A stretch of DNA of 64,000 nucleotides, from the NCBI GenBank assembly GCA_002749535.1, contig MZZL01000076.1, positions 34,760 through 98,759 on the forward strand, in the 5' to 3' direction. Shown here in pieces: positions 33,853 through 44,064 of the stretch. A program made the position numbers and the translations under genes. The stretch is from Apophysomyces variabilis (taxonomy: Eukaryota > Mucoromycota > Mucoromycetes > Mucorales > Mucoraceae). The notes under the pieces are model-generated. The model was given only the letters and a program-made list of their open reading frames with translations, did no database searches and was not told the origin of the DNA. Each line of letters starts with the position of its first letter. Position 1 is the first letter of the stretch.

Positions 33853-35700
33853 ATGCTTGATTTGATCAATACTGTCTATAACACCAAAGCTGAAGTTCTT
33901 ACAGCCACCCAAGAAAAGGCAAAGGAGCATGGATTTGCTGTTGTGACCAAGAGAAGCAATGACAAGCACATCTACATCAAGTGTGTTCATGGTGGAAATT
34001 ATAAGAACTGCCCTGGTGTTACTGAAGAAGACCGGAAGCTCAATCGATCTACTGTCAGATGCGATTGTCCCTGCCAAATGCGCGCAGCATTCACCAAGCC
34101 GTTGCAAAAGTGGGTGGTGCGTTTTGTTGAGCAGCCAGACGTTCACAAGCATGATATGGCCAAGGACGTCAGAATCTATCATCAACATCGCATTAACTAC
34201 TGACGAAATGCAAGAGAGAATGGTGTTTATGACCAAAAATGAGAAGAGGCCGGCAAAGACATATGAAGATATTCGAGGTGACGATGGCCAGCCAGTATTG
34301 AATATGAAAGATATATATACTTTCAGACAAAAAATTTTTGCACAAGACCGTAATGGCCAATTCAGCAAGTTGTTCACTTTTTTGGTCAAGCATGATTACA
34401 TAGTTCGGTACAACTTGGCAGATGATGAGAAGACATTGGACGCGATATTTATTAGCCATGCAAACGCTATCCAAAATGCACGCTGCTTTCCCGAGATGGT
34501 CCTGATCGATGCTACAAACAACACCGGTTCCACTAAGATGCCCCTCGTTAACATAGTTAGAATCAGCAATCTAGGGTCTGAAAAGCTGCGAAATATTCTC
34601 ATTGCTTCTGCGCTGCTGACAAATGAAAAACGAGAGTCGTATGCATACATTGCTCAGCAAATGCAATCCGTGATCTGGCAATCAGAAAATCCGGGACTCT
34701 TGTAACCGATAACGAAAAGGCATTGATCGGCGCGCTCGAGGAGACATTTCCCACTTCAAACCATATACTCTGCGCATGGCATATGAAAAATGAGCCTACA
34801 AGATCGGTTTAAGGGCAGTTTTAATGACGATAGCGAGGAGTCAAAAGAACTGCAAACTGCCATTAATACGATGCTATACTCGCGAACAGACGAGAAATTT
34901 ACAAAAGCGGAGGATAAGTACCGTAGCTTGGCGAAGAAAGCAGCTAAAATTCAAGTTGACAATGACAATGACAATTACAAAAAAAAGAAAAAGGCAAAAG
35001 AAGAACCAGGGAAAGATGAGTAAGAAGGAGAAACAAGCAGAGCCTAAGATCAGCAACGATGATCGTACAACAGATCCAGAGAAAGTAGAAGACATTCAAG
35101 ACAAAAGGAAGGAGAAATTAAAAAAAAGAAGAGCGCAAAATAGCCATTGCCAAGAAAAAAAAAAGATCCTTGATTATCTTGACAGTTATGGAACAGATAA
35201 TTTTTTTTGCTGTATCATTAATGCTTATTAACCTAACAATTATTGCTAGCGTACTATTGTATAAGGAAAAGTGGGCAGGACCAGAAGCTGAGAAATATCT
35301 GCATTTGGGAGCAAGAACGGCACAGAGTGCTGAGGGCACACGTCGGCGTATCAAAGAAACATTACAGACTACTGGAAACCTGCTAAAAACATTTAATGCG
35401 ATCGATATGTGGATCGCAAAACGGTATGTAGCGTTTGTTCTTATAAATACAGTGCAAAACTTGGTATTAATTATAACAAATTTCATGCATTCTAGGCTGA
35501 ACAAGAGTGATGCGAATTTTTCACCGAAAAGCACAAGGTGCCAGTTATCGATGAAGTACATCAAAAAGCGCTTAAACTTTTGCTGGGGAACATATCTTTC
35601 TTTGCAATTAACGTTGTAAAAAGACAACTTTCAAGGTTGCGGAAGACCCAATCAAAGAATGAGGGAAGTTCTTATTCTTTATTTAACTGTAGAATGCCTT
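33853..35700 (+). pseudogene. Second MULE transposase remnant
   Basis: Begins MLDLINTVYNTKAEVLTATQ and is related to the gene at 1573 along its length. The N-terminal zinc-knuckle-like stretch (CVHGGNYKNCPG ... CDCPCQMRAA) is intact to a stop at 34201-34203. After a frame change the DDE core is readable (FPEMVLIDATNNTGSTKMPL, NEKRESYAYIAQQMQSVIW), then VTDNEKALIGALEE and ILCAWHM in another frame. A Lys-rich linker and the conserved WAGPEAEKYLHLGARTAQSA and NISFFAINVVKRQL segments follow. Several stops and frame changes break the gene. No terminal repeats were found around it. Confidence 0.75.
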
Positions 35701-35731
35701 GCTTACTGGTTGCCTTATAGGCCTATTGTAG

Positions 35732-37673
35732 GGATCAGCAGTACACAGATGGCCACATCGTGACCGAGGCAAAACTGATTCGATTTCTGGAAGAAGTGGT
35801 TTCCATAAGAGGAAATCAAAAACGCAAACCAACCGACGGTAGGCCTTACCAACTTGGACGTTCTGCGTGGGATTCGTACGTGAAAGCCATTTGCGATCTT
35901 TATTTCACCCAAAAAGCCTTAAAACTAAACTCACACCCCCATCCTCATGGAGAGGCCCTAAAGACGTGGCTCCAAAGCAAGATCAGCCACGAATCAACTA
36001 GAAAAAAAACCAATTATATTGACCGTGGTATTGGGACGATCCAGGACGGTTATACGTCTGAGGAGCTGCTGAACATGTCCATGTACTACCTTCGTGCCAA
36101 TACCGAGCCTGATACGCGCAACTGTATGACATTTCTGTTGCAGCACATGATGTTGCTGCGTGGAGAGTCCACGCGAGCTCTGGAGCTTGCAGACTTGTTC
36201 TTTCTTGACTTTAAGGAGGAAGGTTATAGCAAGTGCCCGGCTTTGGTCGCTCTCTTGACGCAAGGCAAAACCAACCGAACCAACCGGAATGACTATGCCG
36301 CCTGCATCTGACACAAAGATGTTCGTTTGTGCGCCTTTGGTGGTCTCGCGCTCTATTTTTTCTTTCGCTGGCACGTTGCGGGCGAACCGTTTCCCTCCCT
36401 CTCCAGGAACCAAGATTGGTTTGACATAAAAGTAGCAAAAGGTAAGGAGAAAAAATAAATCCAGTTAGCGCATCGATCCATGGACCACTAAAAGTCGGCG
36501 ACAGGTAGATTTCCTACCAAAGAAATCACATACAATGCTCAGCTTGCCGCCATCAACTGGGCATATGAGGCGTGCCACATACGCAGCAAAAAGAAGACAC
36601 ACGCTGGCCGTGGCTCGGGCGCCCGGTATGCAGAGGAAAACGGAGCCGAAATCGACGACGTCAGGCGTCATGGAAGGTGGAGCAACGATGTGATGGAGAC
36701 CTGGTACCTCACTGCATTGCCTCGTGGGGCCATCCGAGTCATGGCTGGCTTCCCGGCAAGCCGAGGGCAGTACTGACTGCCTCGCTCCTCCTTAGAACCG
36801 CCAGCGGCATTGACTGCGCGCATTTTTCCCGAGGTGGATGGCTGGCTGGACAGGGTAGAAGCAGGACGAGAAGCAGAGCCGACCATATGTGCCCAAGGGT
36901 TCCTTCGGCTGTTGCAGGTGATGAGGACGGTGCTGGTGCAAGACGTCGCGTGCCTTCGGCGCTTGGTACCTAACCATGCCATATTCAACCACGACATCTT
37001 CCAGTCGCCGGAATTTATTTCATTCTCGGATAACCTTCAACACTATACCCAAACCGAAAATACCCCAGCTGATTTGCGGTTAGCAACCGTTATACCCGAT
37101 GTGAGCCGCCAGCTGGATGCAATATACCACCAAAACGAGGTCCACTATGATACCTTGCGCACCTGTTTGGATACGTCTATCGAAAGTTTGAAAAAGACCG
37201 TTGATTCCCTGGTGGATGGGACAGCCGCCTTCAGGCTGGTTCCTGTTGGCGTCTCCCCGGGACCCTCCATGCACGCAACGACATCAGCAGCAGCAGCAGC
37301 AGAACCACAGCCGCAAATACAGCTGCAGACCGAGGAACCATGCCCTGATGATTCCATTCCAATCGAGTACGAGTTCGCAAAACTTACCACAGTGCCAAAT
37401 GTTTGGAAGGAGTGGAAGTTGGGGATGGGAGGCCAGCCGCCCATAGAAGAGCTGGAAAAAAAGTTCAAAGCGAGGTGGCGCAAGACAGACAAGGCGCGTC
37501 AAGCCTTCCATCGCCGTAAGTTCTTGATTACCGAAATTTACCGTCTTGTCTCGTCCAAGGAAGCCCCAGATGAACAGGGAGCGGTGGACCTCTTGGAGCG
37601 GAAGCGGCGGGCGCAGCAGGTGTCCGTAGATAAGTTTATAAAAAACATGAAAAAGCAAAAAAGCAGCACTTAA
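35732..37673 (+). pseudogene. Crypton-type tyrosine recombinase with GCR1_C domain, broken
   Basis: Reads QYTDGHIVTEAKLIRFLEEV at the start, with a likely upstream exon or part missing. The tyrosine-recombinase residues are visible: RGESTRALELADLF (Arg), KTHAGRGSGARYAEE (HxxR), VRRHGRW and METWYLTALPRG (Tyr nucleophile). Exon 1 to 36441 and exon 2 from 36505 join in phase across a GT-AG intron. An in-frame TGA at 36309-36311 stands where an Arg codon is expected, and a second TGA at 36774-36776 follows GQY. The C-terminal 287 codons (to 37673) end in a GCR1_C DNA-binding domain (VPNVWKEWKLGMGGQPPIEE, ARQAFHRRKFLITEIYRLV). Cryptons mobilise by tyrosine recombination; this copy is inactive unless rescued. 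Confidence 0.82.
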
Positions 37674-38212
37674 CGTCCACTTAGGTGGATAGTAATAATT
37701 GTCTTTTCTTATCTTTTTATTATCTTGTCTTTTCCAGTTTTGTTTTTATTAGCGTGTTTTTTTTTATCTTTCGATCAATAAGTTAGAGAATAAAAGAAAA
37801 CAATTTTAAGTAAAACCGAAATCCAATCCAATATATTTTTCCAGTTGTGAATGGCTATTAGTTGTACTCGTCCAAAAGAAAAAAGGAGGAGGAAGAAGAA
37901 AAGAAAAAAAAATTTAACTAAAGAGGGGAGGGAACAGTTGTGAAAGAGGAAGAGGCAGAGGGGATGTGAAAGGAAGATCCGTAGGTTGTAAAAAAAAGAA
38001 AAGAAAAGAAAAGAAATGGTTGAAGTTTAGGCTATTTAAACACTATTTAACACTTATTAGTTAAAAAGTCGTTAGACCATGACATGGTCAGCATGGAGAC
38101 ATGGAACATGATGGGACACATGAGTGGTTTAGCCGAAAACACTTTACTACTACTACGACTAACTACCGGCCCTCCCCCTTCCCGACGCCTGCCGGACGTC
38201 TCGTCCCCCCCC
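37674..38212. other. Intergenic region after the Crypton
   Basis: AT-rich with A-rich runs. No gene recognised and no Crypton end visible. Confidence 0.45.
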
Positions 38213-38345
38213 GGTTGTGACCCAACTTCGTTATACCAGCGGTATAACCAAGTCGGTTGGCTGTGGACACGGCAAATACCTCAGGTATAGGCTGTGACCC
38301 GCTCGGTGACACAGCCAGCCAAAATTTGTGACCCTGTGACCTGCA
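38213..38345. promoter_or_regulatory. Inverted repeat and TGTGACCY cluster upstream of C2H2-B
   Basis: A 13-bp inverted repeat with 3-bp loop (38225-38253; ACTTCGTTATACC / GGTATAACCAAGT, one mismatch) is surrounded by four direct copies of TGTGACCY (38216, 38293, 38327, 38335). It lies 270-400 bp before the C2H2-B start and looks like a dyad plus operator-like cluster. Function is inferred only. Confidence 0.5.
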
Positions 38346-38617
38346 TTTGTTATATTGCAAGTGCACAAGTTCCCTGTTTCATTCTCTGTTTCTTTCCTTT
38401 TTTACATGCCAAGTTTCACAAAAAACAATACACATATATTCCCTTAGTATGGTTACTGCGGGAAAAAAAGAAATCCTCTCCCTTTTGGAAACAGCAGTAT
38501 ATAAACCCTGCCGTCATACGTACCTTTTCCTATCATCCCATTCACCTTCCCGAAGCTTGGCATATCTGTTTGCTGTATTGCACTCCTCGCAACACAGTTT
38601 TTCTTTCTTTATTATTC

Positions 38618-39277
38618 ATGTCAAACATTGTAACTCGTGCTATACAGTTTCTTCAAATGCAGCAAGATCAGATCCCTCTGTTGCTTGCCGAATTGGAACA
38701 ATACATGTCATTGGAAAGAGCATCCATGCGGGTGGATCGCTTCGGGTCGGACGTAAATGATGTCATAGGTTCCGAAAACTGGGATTGTTACACAAGTCAC
38801 GCCTTGACCTTTGGGTCATTTTGGCAATCAACCGGTGAAAGTCCAATGTTGGAAAGCTTCCCTTCCCAACAAGCGGCGAATGCTTCTATACTAGGGACCG
38901 ATAGCGTCCTTGTTCAGCATAATTTTCCTTCTCACGAACAACAAGTAAACCTGGCATTGGCAAACCGAATGATAACTCAGACTACTCAAGGTATGGGTCA
39001 ATCAAGCCCATTTCTGGCTTTTGGACATATTGCTCATTCAATATATATAGATACAATTGATGATATTGATTTGGAGGGTCCAGGTACTTCACCGGTTGCA
39101 CATGTCAATCGACAGGGTCGTCATAGACGACGCTCTAGGGCTACTCATCGGCAGAACCGAGCAATCGGCAGAACCTCTTCAACACAACAGATGCATCGTT
39201 GTGATCACTGTGGAAAACTCTTTTCTCGCCGAGATTCAAGAACAAGACACATCAGATCTGTTCACAAGATCTATTGA
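38618..39277 (+). CDS. Small single C2H2 zinc-finger protein (family member B)
   Basis: 219-aa single-exon protein starting at the ATG of MSNIVTRAIQFLQMQQDQIP, chosen because it aligns with the start of the paralogue at 10189. The leader is an amphipathic helix-like segment. The middle is polar (PMLESFPSQQ corresponds to PMLETSMESS in the paralogue). A basic stretch RQGRHRRRSRATHRQNR follows, and the C-terminus is CDHCGKLFSRRDSRTRHIRS plus VH (CX2CX12HX4H). The predicted DNA-contacting helix residues are the same in both paralogues. It is probably a nuclear regulator. The flanks are a Crypton remnant upstream and a Crinkler pseudogene downstream on the other strand. Confidence 0.78.
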   Translation: MSNIVTRAIQFLQMQQDQIPLLLAELEQYMSLERASMRVDRFGSDVNDVIGSENWDCYTSHALTFGSFWQSTGESPMLESFPSQQAANASILGTDSVLVQHNFPSHEQQVNLALANRMITQTTQGMGQSSPFLAFGHIAHSIYIDTIDDIDLEGPGTSPVAHVNRQGRHRRRSRATHRQNRAIGRTSSTQQMHRCDHCGKLFSRRDSRTRHIRSVHKIY

Positions 39278-40446
39278 TTCCGCCATCCTTTCCATCTTTC
39301 TTCTAGTGAACTATGTGTTACGGACTATTGATGTAGTCCGCCTTGTCGATACCCATCGTATAACTGTATTTGCCTTCGTATTTTAATCTGAGGGTAGCTA
39401 CGCGCATAGAAATTTGGGCAGTTTGCGCACAGGAATAACAGGTTACTTTAGTAGGCCAACTTCAGTGTAACAGAAAGCTTTTGTGGGCAATATCGCTGAA
39501 TCAGTTACATTGTCTGCAAAACGTTGGAATCCGTTTCTTCAAAAATAAAATTCCAAGAGTTATACTACCGTTGTAAGCTCACCTTTTTCCTTATGATATA
39601 GATACAACTCTGGCTGAAAAGTACAATACTCGCTACGACCTTTGCAAGGCTATTAACAAGATTTCGCTTTGTGCCTTGCACGTAGATTTAGTACTGTCAA
39701 CGATACGCGTGCTACATGATGATGTCTTCTATTACCAGAGACCAATCAGTCCTATGATGAGATTTTTTTTTGACAGCTGTTGATAACATCGACAGATCAG
39801 TCCATATCGTACCAGAATTCAGCCGCGGTGAGAATACAAGGATCGGGTTATACGACTAATATTTGTTAAACCATGATACGGACCGTCGCATATGGTCGAT
39901 AACAGCGCCCGTTCTTGCTCGTCTTAAAGAAGAGGATTACATCGGTTGGCCGGCAGACGATGACTCTGATGGTGAGTACGATAGTAGTAAAAGGAGGATG
40001 AAGAAACGTCCGAAAAACTGCGTGACATTAACGGTTACGTTGAAGATATGATTCAATACGAATAACATCTTGTTGCAAAAGTACATAGATTGATATTTAA
40101 CTGTACAAATAAGGAGAAAGTCCATATCGAAATCAAGCACAACCAGTAGGACACTATATCAATGGACTGGCTTTTACAGGCTGTGACAGGCTGTGTTTCT
40201 AAAACCATCTACAGAAAACCGTTAAAACGTTCCACATCCTTTTCGGATAGCCGCATGCCAGTTACGTCCAACTGATAAACTTCCTGAACTATCAATAACT
40301 CGAAAACAAACAAAAGACTACGGATTCTCATATGAGATTTTTAGACTTTTGTTTGTTCTGGGTTGAACCTTGGCATAAATGCATAAAGAAAACGGCTACG
40401 GGACCAAACAATAGCTACTGCTTCACATCGATTCATTTTGTTGATA
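39278..40446. other. Intergenic region with a possible decayed coding remnant
   Basis: Around 39863-40060 a short open stretch (LARLKEEDYIGWPADDDSDG) shifts frame into KLRDINGYVEDMIQYE before a stop. It looks like an eroded exon, but no family is recognised. The rest shows nothing. Confidence 0.3.
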
Positions 40447-43045
40447 TTATGGCTTACTGATCACATATTTAAGCAATTGCTTCAACATGTACATGTCCTC
40501 CACATGTTCACTGATACCTTCGTAAAAGAATTCATCCATGTTCGAGGAGTCGATATACACCATTATAACTTCAATACCAGTAGTTGGGTCCATTTCGACA
40601 TAGGTAGTCGGGTTAGAACCGGACACGCTGGGGAATTTCAAATGAATACGAAGCATACCCTTAATATCAGACGGAACACCAGAAGCCTGAAATTGGCCTC
40701 GAATCTGTCCCAATGATGGGTTCGAGCTGACACCATCGCGTCTTAAGAAACGGCAACGAATGTCGCTAGATTTTTCGTTTTGTCGATGCCTATCTTCTGT
40801 CAGAGATTGGGTATATAACTTGACTGCAATAGAACCCGCGTAATAATTGTTGAAAAACCATGCTCCGTCCTGGTGTGTGCCATGTCTTTCAATTAACATC
40901 TTATTTGAAGGACGAGCCTTAAGGAACTCGAAATCCGCCCTGAGACCATTCGCGTTGTATCCAAATCCACGTGCCGTATTAATTTCGTCAATTTGAAGTT
41001 TAAGTCCGTTGCACCATGTGGGCAATCTTGTTCCTTTCAGAAAAGGAAGATCGGCAAGATCAAAGCCATTGAAACGTTGTAATGAGCGTCGAATAAGTGG
41101 TTCCAGCATATCTCCCTTTGCTGTTGAGTTTACGCCAAGGTTTTCAATAAGCCGGTTGAATTGATCAAGATATTCTACGAAGACAGGATCTACATTTGAG
41201 CTTTTCAGTTCTTCTTTCGCTACCTCTGCAACCAGTGGCTCGTCCATGATATAATGAATGTCATCATCTTCTGGTAGCAACTTGCACAACGCTTTATCGA
41301 CGAAATCGGCCGTAGTAACATTCGCAAACGATGTCTTGCCATTCCGAAGTTTGTCGGCTAAAACCATGCGGCCGAGCAGACGTGTAATCTCGCCGGTTTT
41401 GTCGTCTTTGATCAGTTGTTGTATCGAAACTCTTATTCGATCTTTTGCTTTTTTAATCGCCAAATCAAATGCAATATCCAAAGTTTGCTGTTTGCTGCTC
41501 GATTCAACATTGGCACGTCCAAAAAGTTCTGTGACCACGCTGGTCGTAAAACGAGCCCGTCCTGTAAGCTTACGCCGCTTTGTTGGCGGGAGGGTACAGT
41601 CAGATATATCGATAATCTCCGATAATACTTCTTGTTGGTTTCGTTCGTTAAAGGAAGGAAAGTCAAGAATCCGTGTAAAATGCGTCTCCTTAGCAAAGGC
41701 AGAGTATACATGGTCTGCATCCTGCAGTGATAGTGAAGTTCCAAGGACTATCAGCGTTGCACCTACATTACACAGTTGTGCACATAATGGTGTAATAAAT
41801 CCACGTTCGTAGCCTCCCTTAACCCGATAGTTGCCATCGAACACCTCTTCTATACTCTTGTTTACTGCATTTGCTGCGACGAATCTGCCAGGCAAGATAT
41901 TCTGTCCTGCAATTTGCGCTTCATCTAAGGCAATCGCTAACCCTCGTTTTTCCTGATGCTCTTTGAGATGCTTTTCCACTATATCCGTTCGGAGGTCTTC
42001 ACGCATCCAACAGATGGTCTCGCGGTCATATTTAATTATCTCACTAAGTAATCTGGAGATTGTAATAGTCCCTCCGTTAATTTGCTCACGGAAGAACTGC
42101 TCCGGCGTGAGTTTAGGGTTGTTGACGAAAAGAAGCTTTAAAAATAACAACCGTGCTAAAAATTCAATCTCGACACGTTCTTGTACCAGTGCTTTCATAC
42201 GTGCATCATTATCCATTAGGTTCTCCCGTGGGATTGTGTCCGGAAATCTTTTACAAATAACTTGGACATCTTTTGCAAGGTTCACAAAGTTTGTATCTTT
42301 AAATCCCGGAGATATTTCGGCACCAGTGTCGGTACACACGACATATATAACAAAGTGTTTTTTTGCCACCTCTATCACTGTCGCTGTCTTCCCTGCACCC
42401 GACCGACCAACCAGAGCTATTACGTTGAGATCTGTTTTTACCGATATCGCTCTCCACTAGTTCAAGTAATGTCTCGCCCTTGGCTGATTTTGGTTGCTCG
42501 CCTAGCATATTTCCAAGCATTTGCAGATATATGCTTGTAGCCGTTGTAGCATATGGTAGCAGTTTTTTGTAGAAACTGCCTAATTTACTTCTTTGGAATT
42601 CTTCAGCAACTGCTAGATCCACGCTATGGTTTTTGTGATGTCGCCCTACTTCTTCAATAATACGCAGCAACTCAGATTCTATCTGATCACGCGGAAGACT
42701 TATCTTTGGAGCATTAAACAGAGGCCGCTGAACCATGATGTGAATTGTTCTCTTTGCTGGACTCTCTTGAAATACATCCGCGATCTCGCTTATGGGATCG
42801 AGCTATTCCTTAATATCTAGCGAGTCAAGTGCAACAGCATAGACCCTGTTGGCAGGAATGTACGGAATCGAGACACGCCAGAGTATGAGCTCCTTCGCAG
42901 CAATGTCATCAAATTTGGGAGATTTTTTGGCCTTGATGGCATCTTTGAGGTCATCGACAGTATCTGTAGAAGAAATTTTCACAGAGAATGCCCTCGACAC
43001 AGGCTCGCCCTCGACGAGGCAAAATAGCTTCAATTCAATGTCCAT
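40447..43045 (-). pseudogene. Crinkler B: CRN header, P-loop NTPase and nuclease-like C-terminus, two lesions
   Basis: About 866 codons from the ATG at 43045. The header (KLFCLVEGEP, FSVKISSTDTVDDLK, LILWRVSIP, then TIHIMVQRP) is followed by a P-loop NTPase: Walker A GRSGAGKT (frame downstream of the lesion), Walker B LAIALDEAQ, sensor-like LIVLGTSLSL. A C-terminal region of about 200 residues (KGDMLEPLIRRSL, HQDGAWFFNNYYAGSIAVKL) fits a PD-(D/E)XK-like nuclease fold (weaker call). Lesions: an in-frame TAG at 42803-42805 just after the header, and a one-base expansion of an A5 run at 42435-42439 just before Walker A. The remaining 643 codons are open, so decay is recent or one lesion is a sequencing error. 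NTPase-nuclease CRN architectures are described in oomycetes and fungi. Confidence 0.82.
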
Positions 43046-43165
43046 AGCGGAGGAATAGGACTTTAATCAGTGATTTAAAGTGTGTGAATACAAGGTTGAA
43101 AGAAAACTGTTGTCACACGAACTGCGCAGAAATGGGTCATGCTGAGACTGCGGAATAAAGTATTT
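43046..43165 (-). promoter_or_regulatory. Putative Crinkler B promoter
   Basis: Contains the 30-bp block (43120-43149) identical to the one before Crinkler A, plus the TTCACACACTTTAAA-like element near the start. Confidence 0.6.
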
Positions 43166-43581
43166 TGCAGCTCCGAAATCATTTTTTGTCGAATTGGGTT
43201 TGAGACGGCGCTCCAGTAATGATTGACTAGCAGGGTTTGAAAATATGGAAGCTACTCGATCGAAGAATGCTCAAAAACCAAAAAGGCTGTTCTGATTTTT
43301 AGTGGAAAGAACTTGCCTTTATTATGTTAAATGATATTTAAATTTATATTCATATGCTATACTTCTTTGTTTATTGTCAACCTAGCCAGATCTCATTAGG
43401 CGGCTTGGCTGTTTCTGCCGGGCTTTTTCTTTCAGCTGTTACAGCTCCGAATGAGCCAAGGGGAAAGATTTCATCCAATGATTTTATTGACGTCATGGTT
43501 TTCGACAAAAGAAGTCCCGGCCTTTTTTCAACAACACCTGCCTAACTTCCCTCCCCCCACTCTTAAAAAGAAAAGAAGACA
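43166..43581. other. Divergent intergenic region, Crinkler B / NDUFS5
   Basis: 416 bp. No coding feature recognised; the NDUFS5 promoter must lie here. Confidence 0.5.
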
Positions 43582-44064
43582 ATGGCTTCCGGCTTTGGTT
43601 TGGATGGCGGTAAGGAAGAAAAAACAGACTAAAATTTGATCCATCTTGTCCATTAACTCATATATACCATATCTAGGTCGTGGACGCTGCTTCCAGTTTT
43701 GGCAAGAATTCAATAAATGTTATGCCAGTGCCGACGTTCCCCAGCAATGTCTTTCTCAACGTGACGATTACCTCGAATGTCTTCATCACACCAAAGAGGT
43801 ATAAGCATGGGCCCAGTGGAGAAAAAGAAAAGTTCGGCTCGGAAGAGTGAAAAGACAAAACGAGAAGATAAACTGACCCCTTCTTCTTTTTCTTCTTGTC
43901 TGAACAATCTGCAGTTTGCTCGTGTCACGCGTATCAAGGCCGAGGAATTGAAACAGGCCGAGAAGAGACTGCAAGCTCAGAAGCAAGCCGTTGCTGCAGC
44001 CGAATCTAACTTGCCACAGTTGAACATTATCGACAATAAGCAACCTGCTGAAACGAAAGCATAA
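43582..44064 (+). CDS. NDUFS5: Mitochondrial complex I subunit NDUFS5 (15 kDa)
   Basis: Three exons 43582..43609, 43677..43798, 43915..44064; 99 aa. It begins MASGFGLDGG, as in the family. The twin CX9C motifs are CFQFWQEFNKC and CLSQRDDYLEC, followed by LHHTKEFARV. The charged helical tail (KAEELKQAEKRLQAQKQAVA) is coiled coil. The protein is an accessory subunit of respiratory complex I on the intermembrane-space side, imported and oxidised by the MIA40 route (family knowledge). Its presence argues for a complex-I-containing, non-Saccharomyces fungus. Confidence 0.92.

Noticed and set aside
41258..42540. Plus-strand frames opposite Crinkler B
   Set aside because: Shadow frames; the minus strand carries the P-loop NTPase motifs.
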